Assembly: GCF_002873395.1 (NCBI RefSeq)
Contig: NZ_MCUV01000032.1
Coordinates: 1 to 53,973 of the forward strand
Source: Vibrio sp. 10N.286.49.B3
GTDB lineage: Bacteria > Pseudomonadota > Gammaproteobacteria > Enterobacterales > Vibrionaceae
Length of the DNA: 53,973 bases
Reading direction: 5' to 3'
Shown here: piece after piece, positions 36,752-45,849 of the stretch
How the letters are laid out: each line of letters begins with the position of its first letter
How positions within the stretch are numbered: the stretch's first letter is position 1
The notes under the pieces: model-generated
Databases searched by the model: none
Seen by the model: the letters and a program-made list of their open reading frames with translations, nothing else
Told to the model about the DNA's origin: nothing
Program-made: the position numbers and the translations under genes

Positions 36752-38122
36752 TTAAAAAATCAGATGAGCTACAAGGGCAATAATTGGTAATGTAATTAGA
36801 GTACGTAGTAAGAAAATTGCCATCAGCTCTAAGAAGTTAACTGGGATCTTACTGCTTAAAATTACAGAGCCGGTTTCAGACATAAAGATAAGCTGAGTTA
36901 CCGATAGCGCCGCAATCACAAACTTTGTCATGTCTGAATCAATCGTTGAAGCTGCAATGATTGAAGGAACATACATGTCGGTAAAACCAACCAGTATAGT
37001 TTGCGCTGCTGCCTGTGCCTCGACAATATTTAGAAGTTCTAGTAGAGGAACAAAAGGCATACCTAGAATAGAAAATAGTGGTGTTTTTTCAGCAACAACA
37101 AGACCTAAAGTACCAATTGCCATAACTACAGGAAGCACACCAATTACCATATCTAAAGCATTATGCACGCCTTCTTTTGCCACAGAACGTAGGCTCTTTA
37201 CTTTGCTCGCTCTTTCTAACGCGAGTTCTAAACCAAAGCTCATTGCAGAGTGACCTGCAGGTACAAGTTCATCATTTTTATCTGGTAATGAACCATCAAT
37301 GTAGCAATCTTTTTTGTAAGACAGTGGTGGTAAAAACTGAATTAGCATGGCAGCAACAACACCTGAGATACAAATTGTGGCATAAAATGGAACAAAGAAA
37401 TTTTGTAAGCCAACCTGAGTCAAAATAACCAGTGAGAATGAAATACCAACGGGTGAGAACATAGTCGCCACAACCGATGCTTCTCTTGCCGTATACTTTT
37501 TCTCTTCGTATTGCTTACTGGTTAAAATAACACCTACCGTACCGTCGCCTAACCAAGATGACATACAGTCAATTGCCGCTCTGCCTGGCAGTCTGAAAAC
37601 AGGACGCATAAATTTACTCAGTAAAGTGCCAAGTAACTCTAATAAACCAAAGTTAAGCAATAGCGGTAATAATAAACCAGCAAAGATAAAAGTAACAAAA
37701 AGAGAAGGCAGAAGATCATGCAATACCAAGCCGCCAGTATCACCACTCCAAATCGCTTCAGGTCCTACTTGATAAAGTGCTAATAAAGTAAAAACAGCAC
37801 CAAGAATACGGATAACTAACCAGGTCGGTGTTAGGCAAAAAAGACGTGTAAGCAGTGGTGATTTGGTGATAAATGCTGGCTTGGCAACACTTGCTACCAG
37901 TGAACCAACCGCAGCTAAGCCGATAACCATTGATACGATAGGTAGGATTGCGGCACCTAACAGTGATTGAAGCGATTTAGCCAGTAGTGCTAATGGGAAA
38001 GTAAAATTACCATCAATCGTTAACGGGGCTAGGAAAAAGATCAAACCCAGTAAAGATGGAATAACAAACATCAGCGTATTTTTTTTGCTGCTTTGCGGTT
38101 GTTTTAGTACGGTCTCATTCAT
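36752..38122 (-). CDS. YjiH family membrane protein (nucleoside-recognition/Gate domain)
   Basis: 456 residues with about ten membrane segments. Two Gate-type blocks are visible (residues about 140-235, with the loop CMSSWLGDGTVGVILTS, and about 320-415, with GFTDMYVPSIIA). It matches the YjiH family. These proteins are thought to be transporters, but no substrate is settled. It is a monocistronic gene with a promoter at 38183-38210 and an upstream inverted repeat, suggesting specific regulation. The neighbouring tauBC genes are on the other strand, so a functional link is only a possibility. Confidence 0.85.
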   Translation of the reverse strand: MNETVLKQPQSSKKNTLMFVIPSLLGLIFFLAPLTIDGNFTFPLALLAKSLQSLLGAAILPIVSMVIGLAAVGSLVASVAKPAFITKSPLLTRLFCLTPTWLVIRILGAVFTLLALYQVGPEAIWSGDTGGLVLHDLLPSLFVTFIFAGLLLPLLLNFGLLELLGTLLSKFMRPVFRLPGRAAIDCMSSWLGDGTVGVILTSKQYEEKKYTAREASVVATMFSPVGISFSLVILTQVGLQNFFVPFYATICISGVVAAMLIQFLPPLSYKKDCYIDGSLPDKNDELVPAGHSAMSFGLELALERASKVKSLRSVAKEGVHNALDMVIGVLPVVMAIGTLGLVVAEKTPLFSILGMPFVPLLELLNIVEAQAAAQTILVGFTDMYVPSIIAASTIDSDMTKFVIAALSVTQLIFMSETGSVILSSKIPVNFLELMAIFLLRTLITLPIIALVAHLIF

Positions 38123-38182
38123 CTGACAGCTCCCTAGATGATTTTAAATCTATTAAAAGTGAATAATGTTGCAATGAGGCTA

Positions 38183-38210
38183 AGTATATAGTGAAAAAAT
38201 TTGTGCGCAA
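38183..38210 (-). promoter_or_regulatory. Promoter of the YjiH gene
   Basis: Minus-strand -35 TTGCGC (38205-38210) and -10 TATACT (38183-38188) with a 16-bp spacer, 60 bp before the ATG. Confidence 0.65.
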
Positions 38211-38217
38211 TTAAAAG

Positions 38218-38254
38218 TTGCATTTAAATGCATTAATTTCACATACAAATGCAA
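38218..38254. promoter_or_regulatory. Operator-like inverted repeat upstream of the YjiH promoter
   Basis: TTGCATTT (38218-38225) and AAATGCAA (38247-38254) are perfect inverted copies; in addition TGCATTTAAATGCA (38219-38232) is itself a 14-bp palindrome. The motif therefore occurs three times, directly upstream of the -35. Confidence 0.55.
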
Positions 38255-38284
38255 TTAGTTGGTTTTTTATTCATCTTTAGGTCA

Positions 38285-38320
38285 ATAAAAAACCAGAGCA
38301 GAAGGCTGCTCTGGTTTTTA
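38285..38320 (-). terminator. Terminator of the insulinase-family gene
   Basis: AACCAGAGCAG/CTGCTCTGGTT stem with a 4-nt loop, A run on one side and T run on the other; strong in both directions. Confidence 0.85.
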
Positions 38321-38376
38321 TGTCGGTATTATTCGCTGTTTAGAGTGAATGAACGGATTAAAGATGCAGTTTATGA

Positions 38377-41154
38377 TTAACCCATACTATTGTCGGTTGG
38401 ACGCAGTTGGAACTCATCGATAGATCCAATCTCTATACCCGCGCTAAAGCGTTCCTCTTCATGATGTACATTGCCATGAGTATGCATAATTAATCGATTG
38501 GCTGTGCGTGGTTTTAATTCGTTAACCACAAAACGTAGCATATCACTAGGGGTGAGCGCTTCTAATTGCTTTAAGACTAACTCTCGTTGATTGAACTCTT
38601 CATCTTTATTACCAATCGCAACCCATAGGCGCTGTGCTCGACCTCGTAGTGTGCTATCAGGTGTCGATATCTGATTGATAAGACCGACTTTACTGTTTTG
38701 CCACTCATCTTCTGTTAACTCGAGCAATATCATATAGAAAGCATTTAAAAACTCGTCTATTGAGCTAATAAGATCAGCAGGTGCAGCGTTGGGAGATTGT
38801 ACATAAAGCACTATGCCAGGGTGGCGATTCAGTGGCATATTACCAGTCCCCACCATATAGCCTAGTTGTTGCTTGGTACGTATCTCATGGAAGAATGTGG
38901 CTGACATCAAGTGGTTAGCTAATGAATATAAAGCAATACTGTGTGGCAGAATATCATCGCACTGGTAGTAGACAACAACAGCAGAATCATCTTGATCACA
39001 ATCAACCTCGCGCTGAAAAGAGCCATTTTCCCCCAGCATAACTAAAGGTCGTAGCGTCTCTTCATAGGTTTGGTTTTGAGCTCGCAAAGCATCTTTTAAT
39101 GTGGTCGCAATACTGTGTGCTTGTTGCTGGGTCCAATCACCATAGACAAACATATCAACGTGCAACTCAGCTAAAATAGCGTGAACAAACTCTGAAAGTT
39201 CATCAACTTGGATACTCTCCAATGCTTCATATAAAACGGCATAAGGAGGGTTGTTCGGTTGGAGTAACCCGGTCATGGCATTAAATAGTTGTGAAATAGG
39301 ACGATCTTGCTGAGCATTTTTCCAGTTACGTAGCAATTGCTGCTTAATGGTTTCAAAGCGACTAGGGTCAAAATCACGTGAGGAAAAGCGGCTTAAAATC
39401 ATGTTTAGTAATTGAGATTGCTTCTGACTAAACCCAGATAACGTAAGAGTTACACCGCCTTGATGTGCATACATGTTGTATCCCATGCCTGCGATTTCAG
39501 CTTGGTAGGTTTCTTTGGCTAAAGAGTCGAGAAACATCTCTACACACAGGCGAGTTTTGACCACATTGCGCGGGGTTGAGACAGAGTGGGGACTATCAAT
39601 GGCAATATAGACCACCCCTTTTGGTACTCGGAACTCGTGATCTTGTAAATGCCATAAGTTAAATCCGTCAATCTCTTCTAGCAAGTTTGGTGTTGTTGAG
39701 TCGCCTTCAAGTGGTGCAGGATCTAAGTTATAGCAAATAAATGGGTTTGGCTCGGGCAGCTTAAATGACCAACGGGTGTCACTGGTATTAAATATCTGCT
39801 TTTGCTGTGCGGTAAATGCTTGTGATGAATAAGGCGTAAAATACCATTTTGCTTGGCGATCGTAATGAAGTTCTTTGGCGACGAGCGTTAGTTTTAAATT
39901 ATCACTATGTAGGTAGCTTAAAACATCTTGCATCTGTTTAGGTTCATGACCCAGCATCATGTAGTCAGCGTAAATGACATCATTTGGATGATAATACTGC
40001 ATGTTTAAAACAAGATGATTCGCTAACTCTAATGGTCTTGTCGGCTCTTGGAAGCGAAAGGCTGATTCTAATACCGCTTGCTTTTCAAGGTAGCGCCATT
40101 CATCCAGTCCATCCTTTTGGATCAATTTGATATATTGGAAAACAGCCTGAACGATATAATCAGCATGATCAACGCCCGCTTCGGTAAGGCTGCAACTTAT
40201 TGTAAATTCACGATAATTACTACCACTTGCACCACCGCCAGCAGAAAGAGAGGTAATCCAACCTTTCTCCTTTAACTGCATCATTAAACTGCCTTCACCT
40301 TCATAACCAAGCAGGTGGGCAAAATAGGATAAAGGTTTGTTTTTATATAAGTGAGCCTGACTTGGCATTGGAAAGGCAATGATCAAACGGCGAATATCTT
40401 TCACGGGTTCAACATTAATTTGTAAACCAAGATGCTCAGGTAGTACAAACTCGCTATCGATTGTTTTACCTTGTTTATGATTATTGGGGATATGAGAAAA
40501 ATAGTCCTCTACCCAAGCTTGCATAGTATTAAGATCAGCAGCACTAACAATCGTCAGCGTCATTAAATCGGCTGAGTATTGCTGGTTATAAAAATCGAGC
40601 ACTTCTTGGCGGATACTTTGCCCATTGCGATCGGCAAGTGTCTCTATGTTACCGACTGAAAATTGGCTAAAAGGGTGGTTGGGGTTAATGATCTCTTTAT
40701 GCACTTGATATAAACGACGTGAGTCATCATTTATTTTCATTTTGTATTCAGAATCAACAGCTTGCCTTTCTTTGTCTAACGCTTCTTCGTTAAATAATGG
40801 GGCAGTGAAAAATTGGCTAAAACGATCCAGTGCTGCATCGAAAGCATTGGGTGATATATCAAAGAAAAAGCAGGTATGCTCAGTACCGGTCCAAGCGTTA
40901 TTGCTACCACCGTGTTGATTAATGAACTGTTGAAAACCGCCAACTTTAGGGTATTTTTCGGTACCAAGAAATAACATGTGCTCAAGATAGTGGGCAAGCC
41001 CTTCGCGATCAATCGGATCGTCAAAGTGACCGACATTTACCGCCATTGCTGCTGCCGATTTTTGAGCGTTACTGTCGTTAATTAGTAGTACTCTTAAGTC
41101 ATTAGACAAGGTTAGGTAGCGATATTGGTTGGTATCATTGGGACTTAAGTGCAC
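38377..41154 (-). CDS. Insulinase/pitrilysin-family zinc protease (M16A)
   Basis: 925 residues. Inverted zinc motif HxxEH at His55-Glu58-His59 (HYLEHMLFLGT), with the distal Glu in VDSEYKMK. Four M16 half-domains are expected across this length, and the C-terminal inactive half is recognisable (TKQQLGYMVGTGN). It resembles E. coli PtrA (962 residues), but PtrA is periplasmic with a signal peptide. This protein begins MHLSPNDTNQYRYLTLSNDL with no signal sequence, so it should act in the cytoplasm. The role is probably degradation of peptides such as signal-peptide fragments. Single-gene unit. Confidence 0.93.
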   Translation of the reverse strand: MHLSPNDTNQYRYLTLSNDLRVLLINDSNAQKSAAAMAVNVGHFDDPIDREGLAHYLEHMLFLGTEKYPKVGGFQQFINQHGGSNNAWTGTEHTCFFFDISPNAFDAALDRFSQFFTAPLFNEEALDKERQAVDSEYKMKINDDSRRLYQVHKEIINPNHPFSQFSVGNIETLADRNGQSIRQEVLDFYNQQYSADLMTLTIVSAADLNTMQAWVEDYFSHIPNNHKQGKTIDSEFVLPEHLGLQINVEPVKDIRRLIIAFPMPSQAHLYKNKPLSYFAHLLGYEGEGSLMMQLKEKGWITSLSAGGGASGSNYREFTISCSLTEAGVDHADYIVQAVFQYIKLIQKDGLDEWRYLEKQAVLESAFRFQEPTRPLELANHLVLNMQYYHPNDVIYADYMMLGHEPKQMQDVLSYLHSDNLKLTLVAKELHYDRQAKWYFTPYSSQAFTAQQKQIFNTSDTRWSFKLPEPNPFICYNLDPAPLEGDSTTPNLLEEIDGFNLWHLQDHEFRVPKGVVYIAIDSPHSVSTPRNVVKTRLCVEMFLDSLAKETYQAEIAGMGYNMYAHQGGVTLTLSGFSQKQSQLLNMILSRFSSRDFDPSRFETIKQQLLRNWKNAQQDRPISQLFNAMTGLLQPNNPPYAVLYEALESIQVDELSEFVHAILAELHVDMFVYGDWTQQQAHSIATTLKDALRAQNQTYEETLRPLVMLGENGSFQREVDCDQDDSAVVVYYQCDDILPHSIALYSLANHLMSATFFHEIRTKQQLGYMVGTGNMPLNRHPGIVLYVQSPNAAPADLISSIDEFLNAFYMILLELTEDEWQNSKVGLINQISTPDSTLRGRAQRLWVAIGNKDEEFNQRELVLKQLEALTPSDMLRFVVNELKPRTANRLIMHTHGNVHHEEERFSAGIEIGSIDEFQLRPTDNSMG

Positions 41155-41483
41155 AAGGTTTCTCCAAATTGGACATGAATGTCTGAGCTACAAAAGGGAA
41201 GCTCAATACTCAAAGGTGAGTGGTGTCATTAATTTTTATTGTTGTTTATATATCTTAGTAGTTTATGAACAAGGTCTAAGACTTACTGCATATTGTTGAT
41301 ATACTTATTTAAAATATTTTAATTTACACAGAAAAGAAAGATATTTTTAGGCGATTAATGTATAAGTGATTCCATTTTTGATGGTTTACTAAGGATAGTT
41401 GCTATTTTGAGGTTAGACAAAAAATAGGATTGTATCCACACTCATTAAGAGACTATGTAATCGGTTTGATAGTAGGGTAGAAG
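41155..41483. other. Insulinase / sixA divergent region
   Basis: 329 bp, AT-rich. Two small hairpins occur near the protease start: GACAT-GA-ATGTC (41172-41183) and GAGCT...AGCTC (41185-41204). No ORF or recognised operator was found. Confidence 0.5.
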
Positions 41484-41942
41484 ATGAAGATATTCATAAT
41501 GCGCCATGGTGAAGCAACAATGTATGCCGCCAGTGATGAAGAAAGAGCATTAACTGACCGTGGTCGAACAGATTCGATTGCTGCTGCTAATTTATGTGCC
41601 CAAAAAGGATTTAATCAGTTTGATAAGGTTTTAGTTAGTCCTTACTTACGAGCACAGCAAACTTGGCAAGAGATAACCTCTCACTTTTCAGCAACGAGTG
41701 TGGAAACAAGCTCGGATATTACGCCTTATGGGCAATCAGAGCAGGTGTTTGATTATGTCAGCGCTTTGGTTGATGTTGAAAAGCTTGAAACGGTTTTGTT
41801 GGTTTCACACCTGCCGCTTGTCGGCTATTTAACGGCTGAGTTTGTCCCTGATCTAGCACCGCCAATGTTCCCAACGTCTGGCATCGTCTGCATTGAGTTT
41901 GATCCTAAAACTCAACAGGGTGAATTAGTGTGGAAACTATAG
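41484..41942 (+). CDS. sixA: Phosphohistidine phosphatase SixA
   Basis: 152 residues. The histidine-phosphatase RHG motif is at 7-9 (IMRHGEA), and the second His is in VSHLPLVGYL. SixA removes phosphate from histidine phosphotransfer proteins (ArcB in E. coli; the nitrogen PTS protein NPr in later work). The ATG at 41484 follows a modest SD (TAGGGTAG). It is convergent with smrB. Confidence 0.95.
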   Translation: MKIFIMRHGEATMYAASDEERALTDRGRTDSIAAANLCAQKGFNQFDKVLVSPYLRAQQTWQEITSHFSATSVETSSDITPYGQSEQVFDYVSALVDVEKLETVLLVSHLPLVGYLTAEFVPDLAPPMFPTSGIVCIEFDPKTQQGELVWKL

Positions 41943-41968
41943 CGGCTTATCGATAGCGCTGTGTGAGC

Positions 41969-42021
41969 AAATGACGTGGAGTAGGTAGGGCATATCGTTA
42001 ATCCCCATCGCCACGTCGTTT
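41969..42021. terminator. Possible bidirectional terminator between sixA and smrB
   Basis: AAATGACGTGG/CCACGTCGTTT arms (11 bp, one G-U) enclose 31 nt. It lies between convergent genes, but the loop is long and T runs are short. Confidence 0.45.
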
Positions 42022-42025
42022 ATGC

Positions 42026-42556
42026 TTACTTTTCTGGGATAGACAGTAATACTAATAATGCACCATTACCGCCAAATTCCAGTGGTGCTTGGTGAAATGC
42101 CATAACATCGGGATGCTGCGCTAACCATAATGGCACTTTTTGCTTGAGAATGTGTTTGCCGATACCGTGCATGACACTTGCACAATGAATCTCTTCTTTC
42201 ACACAGTGGGCAATCATAGCGCCAAGTTCTCGTTTGGCTTCTTGTTGTGTCATCCCATGCATATCTAAATAAACATCGGGTACATAAACGCCACGACGTA
42301 ATCGCTTCACTTCATATTTAGAAACACCATCGCGGGCATAACGCATCGGTCCTTCATCCGTCAGGTTTGGAACAAACTCATCAGAGAAGTAAAACTCGGT
42401 ATCACTGGCTTCACGAGCAGTACGAGTAATTTCTTTTTGTTTGTGATTTCTTTTTGGAGGCTGGACTATGGTATCCTGTGACAACTTTTTAACGCCCTGT
42501 ACTGCATCCTTGAATAAGGCGAAATCATCATCGAAATCGGTGGTTTTTTTGTTCAT
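42026..42556 (-). CDS. smrB: Ribosome rescue endonuclease SmrB
   Basis: 176 residues. The Smr domain has the DxH motif DMHGMTQQEAKRE and HGIGKHILK, then the GGNGALLVLL end. E. coli SmrB (YfcN) cleaves mRNA at collided ribosomes. The ATG at 42556 is preceded in frame by TTG at 42559; the ATG is the more likely start. Divergent from prmB, 64 bp away, the conserved smrB/prmB arrangement. Confidence 0.93.
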   Translation of the reverse strand: MNKKTTDFDDDFALFKDAVQGVKKLSQDTIVQPPKRNHKQKEITRTAREASDTEFYFSDEFVPNLTDEGPMRYARDGVSKYEVKRLRRGVYVPDVYLDMHGMTQQEAKRELGAMIAHCVKEEIHCASVMHGIGKHILKQKVPLWLAQHPDVMAFHQAPLEFGGNGALLVLLSIPEK

Positions 42557-42620
42557 CAAGTTACCATTTTTTAAGTGGAAAAAATTTGTGGCAGTATTGT
42601 AGCGGATTTCGGAGGCAATT

Positions 42621-43553
42621 TTGGATAAGATTTTTGTAGAAGAAGCGGTATCAGAACTTCACACCCTTCAAGATATGGTTCGTTGGACGGTAAGCCGCTT
42701 TAATGCTGCAGGTCTATTTTATGGTCATGGTACGGATAATGCGTGGGATGAAGCTGTGCAATTAATCCTGCCAACATTGTACCTACCGATCGATGTGCCG
42801 AATCATGTTTTAAACTCTCGTCTAACGAGCAGTGAGCGTTTACGCATCGTAGAACGTGTTATTCGTCGTATTAACGATCGTACTCCAACGGCATACTTGA
42901 CCAATAAAGCATGGTTCTGTGGCCTTGAGTTCTTTGTTGATGAGCGCGTATTAGTGCCACGTTCGCCAATTGGTGAACTGATTGAAGCACAATTTCAACC
43001 ATGGTTGGTAGAAGAGCCAGTACGAATTATGGATTTATGTACCGGTAGTGCGTGTATTGCGATTGCTTGTGCACATGCATTCCCTGAAGCAGAAGTCGAT
43101 GCTATCGATATCTCTGTTGATGCATTGCAAGTTGCTGAGCAAAACGTACAAGATCACGGTATGGAGCAGCAAGTGTTCCCAATTCGTTCAGATTTGTTCC
43201 GTGATTTGCCAAAGGAAAAGTACAACATTATCGTATCTAATCCACCTTACGTGGATCAAGAAGATATGGATAGCCTGCCAGAAGAGTTTACTCATGAACC
43301 TGAACTTGGTTTAGCGGCAGGTAGTGATGGTCTTAAGTTGGTTCGCCGCATTTTAGCCAATGCACCAGACTACTTAACGGATGATGGTATTTTGATCTGT
43401 GAAGTGGGTAACTCAATGGTACACATGATGGAACAGTACCCAGATATGCCATTTACTTGGATTGAGTTCTCAAACGGTGGTCACGGCGTATTTATGATTA
43501 CACGTGCGCAAATGTTAGAGTTTGCTGACGAGTTTTCTATCTACAAAGATTAA
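42621..43553 (+). CDS. prmB: 50S ribosomal protein L3 glutamine methyltransferase
   Basis: 310 residues. It methylates a glutamine of ribosomal protein L3, using SAM. The SAM motif [15 protein letters not shown] and the NPPY motif ([10 protein letters not shown]) are clear; it is the paralogue of PrmC at 8684. The start codon is TTG at 42621, with a perfect GGAGG 5 nt upstream; E. coli prmB also begins with TTG and MDKIFV. A terminator follows. Confidence 0.96.
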   Translation: MDKIFVEEAVSELHTLQDMVRWTVSRFNAAGLFYGHGTDNAWDEAVQLILPTLYLPIDVPNHVLNSRLTSSERLRIVERVIRRINDRTPTAYLTNKAWFCGLEFFVDERVLVPRSPIGELIEAQFQPWLVEEPVRIMDLCTGSACIAIACAHAFPEAEVDAIDISVDALQVAEQNVQDHGMEQQVFPIRSDLFRDLPKEKYNIIVSNPPYVDQEDMDSLPEEFTHEPELGLAAGSDGLKLVRRILANAPDYLTDDGILICEVGNSMVHMMEQYPDMPFTWIEFSNGGHGVFMITRAQMLEFADEFSIYKD

Positions 43554-43573
43554 TCGTTACGCTTAATGAATAT

Positions 43574-43609
43574 AAAAACGTCAGCTAATTAATGCTGGCG
43601 TTTTTTTTA
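43574..43609 (+). terminator. Terminator after prmB
   Basis: AACGTCAGC/GCTGGCGTT stem with one G-U pair and eight T after it. Confidence 0.85.
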
Positions 43610-43777
43610 TATTTTTTTCAGCGTGGATGATAGGGCAGGCGCTTTATTCTTTACGATTATAAAATATCCTCGCTTTAGGCTTTACATCATTTCGTTAACA
43701 AGCGACTATGATTCTACGAACAATTATCGAATAGTGGGAATGGGCTAGTTAGGTCTCTCCCTTTTCAAGAGGATAAA

Positions 43778-44863
43778 ATGGCAGGAAACAGTATCGGGCA
43801 ACACTTTCGAGTGACAACATTCGGAGAGAGTCACGGTATCGCACTAGGATGTATCGTTGATGGATGCCCTCCAGGATTAGAGCTTACCGAATCAGATCTA
43901 CAAAAAGACTTAGACCGTCGCCGTCCAGGCACTTCTCGTTATACAACAGCGCGTCGTGAACCAGATGAAGTGAAAATTTTGTCAGGCGTATTTGAGGGTC
44001 AAACAACGGGGACATCTATTGGCCTGCTGATTGAGAATACCGATCAACGTTCGAAAGATTATTCAGAAATTAAAGACAAATTCCGCCCAGGTCATGCTGA
44101 TTACACTTACCATCAAAAATATGGTGTGCGCGATTACCGTGGTGGTGGTCGTTCATCGGCACGTGAAACCGCAATGCGTGTCGCGGCTGGTGGTATCGCG
44201 AAAAAATACCTTAAGCAAGAGTTTGGGGTCGAAGTTCGTGCTTACTTATCACAAATGGGTGATATCTCAATTGATAGTGTTGATTGGGATGAAATCGATA
44301 ACAATGCCTTTTTCTGTCCAGATGCGGGCAAGGTTGATGCTTTTGATCAGCTAATCCGTGATTTGAAAAAAGATGGCGATTCTATTGGTGCTAAGATTCA
44401 AGTGGTTGCTACGCAAGTGCCAGTCGGCCTTGGTGAGCCTATTTTTGATCGCTTAGATGCTGATATTGCTCATGCTTTAATGAGTATTAATGCGGTGAAA
44501 GGTGTTGAGATTGGGGATGGTTTTGATGTGGTTGCCCAAAAGGGCAGTGAACACCGTGATCCTTTAACGCCAAGCGGTTTTACGAGCAATCATGCAGGTG
44601 GCATTTTAGGTGGTATTTCGACTGGACAAGATATCGTCGCTAATATTGCGTTAAAACCAACATCAAGCATTACGGTACCAGGTGAAACCATTACTCGCAG
44701 TGGTGAGGCGACTCAACTGATTACTAAAGGTCGTCATGATCCTTGTGTCGGTATTCGCGCTGTGCCAATTGCTGAAGCGATGCTAGCGATTGTATTGCTT
44801 GATCACCTACTGCGTCATCGTGGGCAAAACTTTGGTGTAACAACGGAAACGCCTAAGATCTAA
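43778..44863 (+). CDS. aroC: Chorismate synthase
   Basis: 361 residues. It converts EPSP to chorismate, the last shikimate-pathway step, with reduced FMN. Signature segments are present: [18 protein letters not shown] at the N-terminus, [18 protein letters not shown], and the central [29 protein letters not shown] before the ATG. In E. coli mepA and yfcA lie between aroC and epmC; here they are absent, and a terminator follows aroC. Confidence 0.98.
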   Translation: MAGNSIGQHFRVTTFGESHGIALGCIVDGCPPGLELTESDLQKDLDRRRPGTSRYTTARREPDEVKILSGVFEGQTTGTSIGLLIENTDQRSKDYSEIKDKFRPGHADYTYHQKYGVRDYRGGGRSSARETAMRVAAGGIAKKYLKQEFGVEVRAYLSQMGDISIDSVDWDEIDNNAFFCPDAGKVDAFDQLIRDLKKDGDSIGAKIQVVATQVPVGLGEPIFDRLDADIAHALMSINAVKGVEIGDGFDVVAQKGSEHRDPLTPSGFTSNHAGGILGGISTGQDIVANIALKPTSSITVPGETITRSGEATQLITKGRHDPCVGIRAVPIAEAMLAIVLLDHLLRHRGQNFGVTTETPKI

Positions 44864-44892
44864 TGACCTGTCAATTAAAATGATGTTGTGGC

Positions 44893-44927
44893 TAAAACTG
44901 ATGTGCATTTAAAGCGCATCAGTTTTT
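44893..44927 (+). terminator. Terminator after aroC
   Basis: AAAACTGATGTGC/GCGCATCAGTTTT stem (one G-U), then TATT. Confidence 0.75.
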
Positions 44928-44960
44928 ATTTCTTCTTTCCTTTAGGCTAAAGGATCGTTA

Positions 44961-45491
44961 ATGAGTCACCAATACCAAGATATTATTTCTATTTTTAATC
45001 AAACCTTTCAAGACGCTTATCAAACTCAATTAGAGCTTGGAGGAGACGAACCTATTTATCTGCCAGCAGATGAACAGCATGTTTATCATCGCATCATCTT
45101 TGCTCGTGGATTTTATGCTTCTGCGCTTCATGAAATTGCTCATTGGTGTGTGGCAGGTGCGGAGCGACGATTATTAGAAGACTTTGGTTATTGGTATCAC
45201 CCGGATGGACGCTCAGTGACAGCCCAAGCAGCGTTTGAGCAAGTTGAACTTCGCCCTCAAGCCTATGAGTGGATTTTTGCTATCAGTGCTGGATTTTCTT
45301 TTTCAGTCAGTTGTGACAATCTACAAGGCGATTTTGAACCAGATCGCTTAGCGTTTAAGAAGAAAGTACAGCAAGAAGTATTAGCGATTTTGGCGCAGGG
45401 CTTACCAACTCGGGTACGCCTGTTATCAGAATCGTTACGACAGTTCTATCAAACACCACCACTGGAAGCGACCCAGTTTGTAGTCCAATAA
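44961..45491 (+). CDS. epmC: Elongation factor P hydroxylase EpmC
   Basis: 176 residues. Zinc-binding-type HEIAHW motif at His57-Glu58-His61 and the conserved WYHPDGRS segment match the YfcM/EpmC family, which hydroxylates the lysylated lysine of EF-P. The partner genes epmA and epmB are not in the window. It is followed at 13 bp by yfcL, the conserved pair. Confidence 0.93.
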   Translation: MSHQYQDIISIFNQTFQDAYQTQLELGGDEPIYLPADEQHVYHRIIFARGFYASALHEIAHWCVAGAERRLLEDFGYWYHPDGRSVTAQAAFEQVELRPQAYEWIFAISAGFSFSVSCDNLQGDFEPDRLAFKKKVQQEVLAILAQGLPTRVRLLSESLRQFYQTPPLEATQFVVQ

Positions 45492-45504
45492 ATAGAGAAT
45501 AACA

Positions 45505-45768
45505 ATGATTATTGAATTTGAAGAAAAGCTACTAGAAATGATTGATGCACGCATTGAGTCTGCATCGGATGATGAGTTATTTGCTGGTGGTTATTTACGA
45601 GGTCATATCTCTCTTTCTGTGGCATCTTGTGAAGAGGATGGCATTAGTGATGTATTGGAAGTTAAAACACGTATTGAAAAGAGTTTAGATGATGCTAAAA
45701 CAGAATTAGCCCCAGCTGATCGTAGTATTGTTCATGATCTTTGGATTGAGTTAACGGGCAACTTATAA
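45505..45768 (+). CDS. yfcL: YfcL family protein
   Basis: 87-residue acidic protein beginning MIIEFEEKLLEMIDARIESA, which matches the YfcL family of unknown function. It shares an operon with epmC (13-bp gap). Mostly helical by appearance; no membrane segment or motif that would indicate an activity. Confidence 0.85.
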   Translation: MIIEFEEKLLEMIDARIESASDDELFAGGYLRGHISLSVASCEEDGISDVLEVKTRIEKSLDDAKTELAPADRSIVHDLWIELTGNL

Positions 45769-45793
45769 CCTTAACTCTTTGAGTATCATTGCT

Positions 45794-45834
45794 ATAAAAG
45801 GCGTATGACCGATAATTGTCATACGCCTTTTTAG
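45794..45834. terminator. Bidirectional terminator between yfcL and mnmC
   Basis: AAAAGGCGTATGAC/GTCATACGCCTTTT stem of 14 bp with an 8-nt loop. It serves both converging genes. Confidence 0.9.
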
Positions 45835-45849
45835 GTTTAGCGTAGCGAT

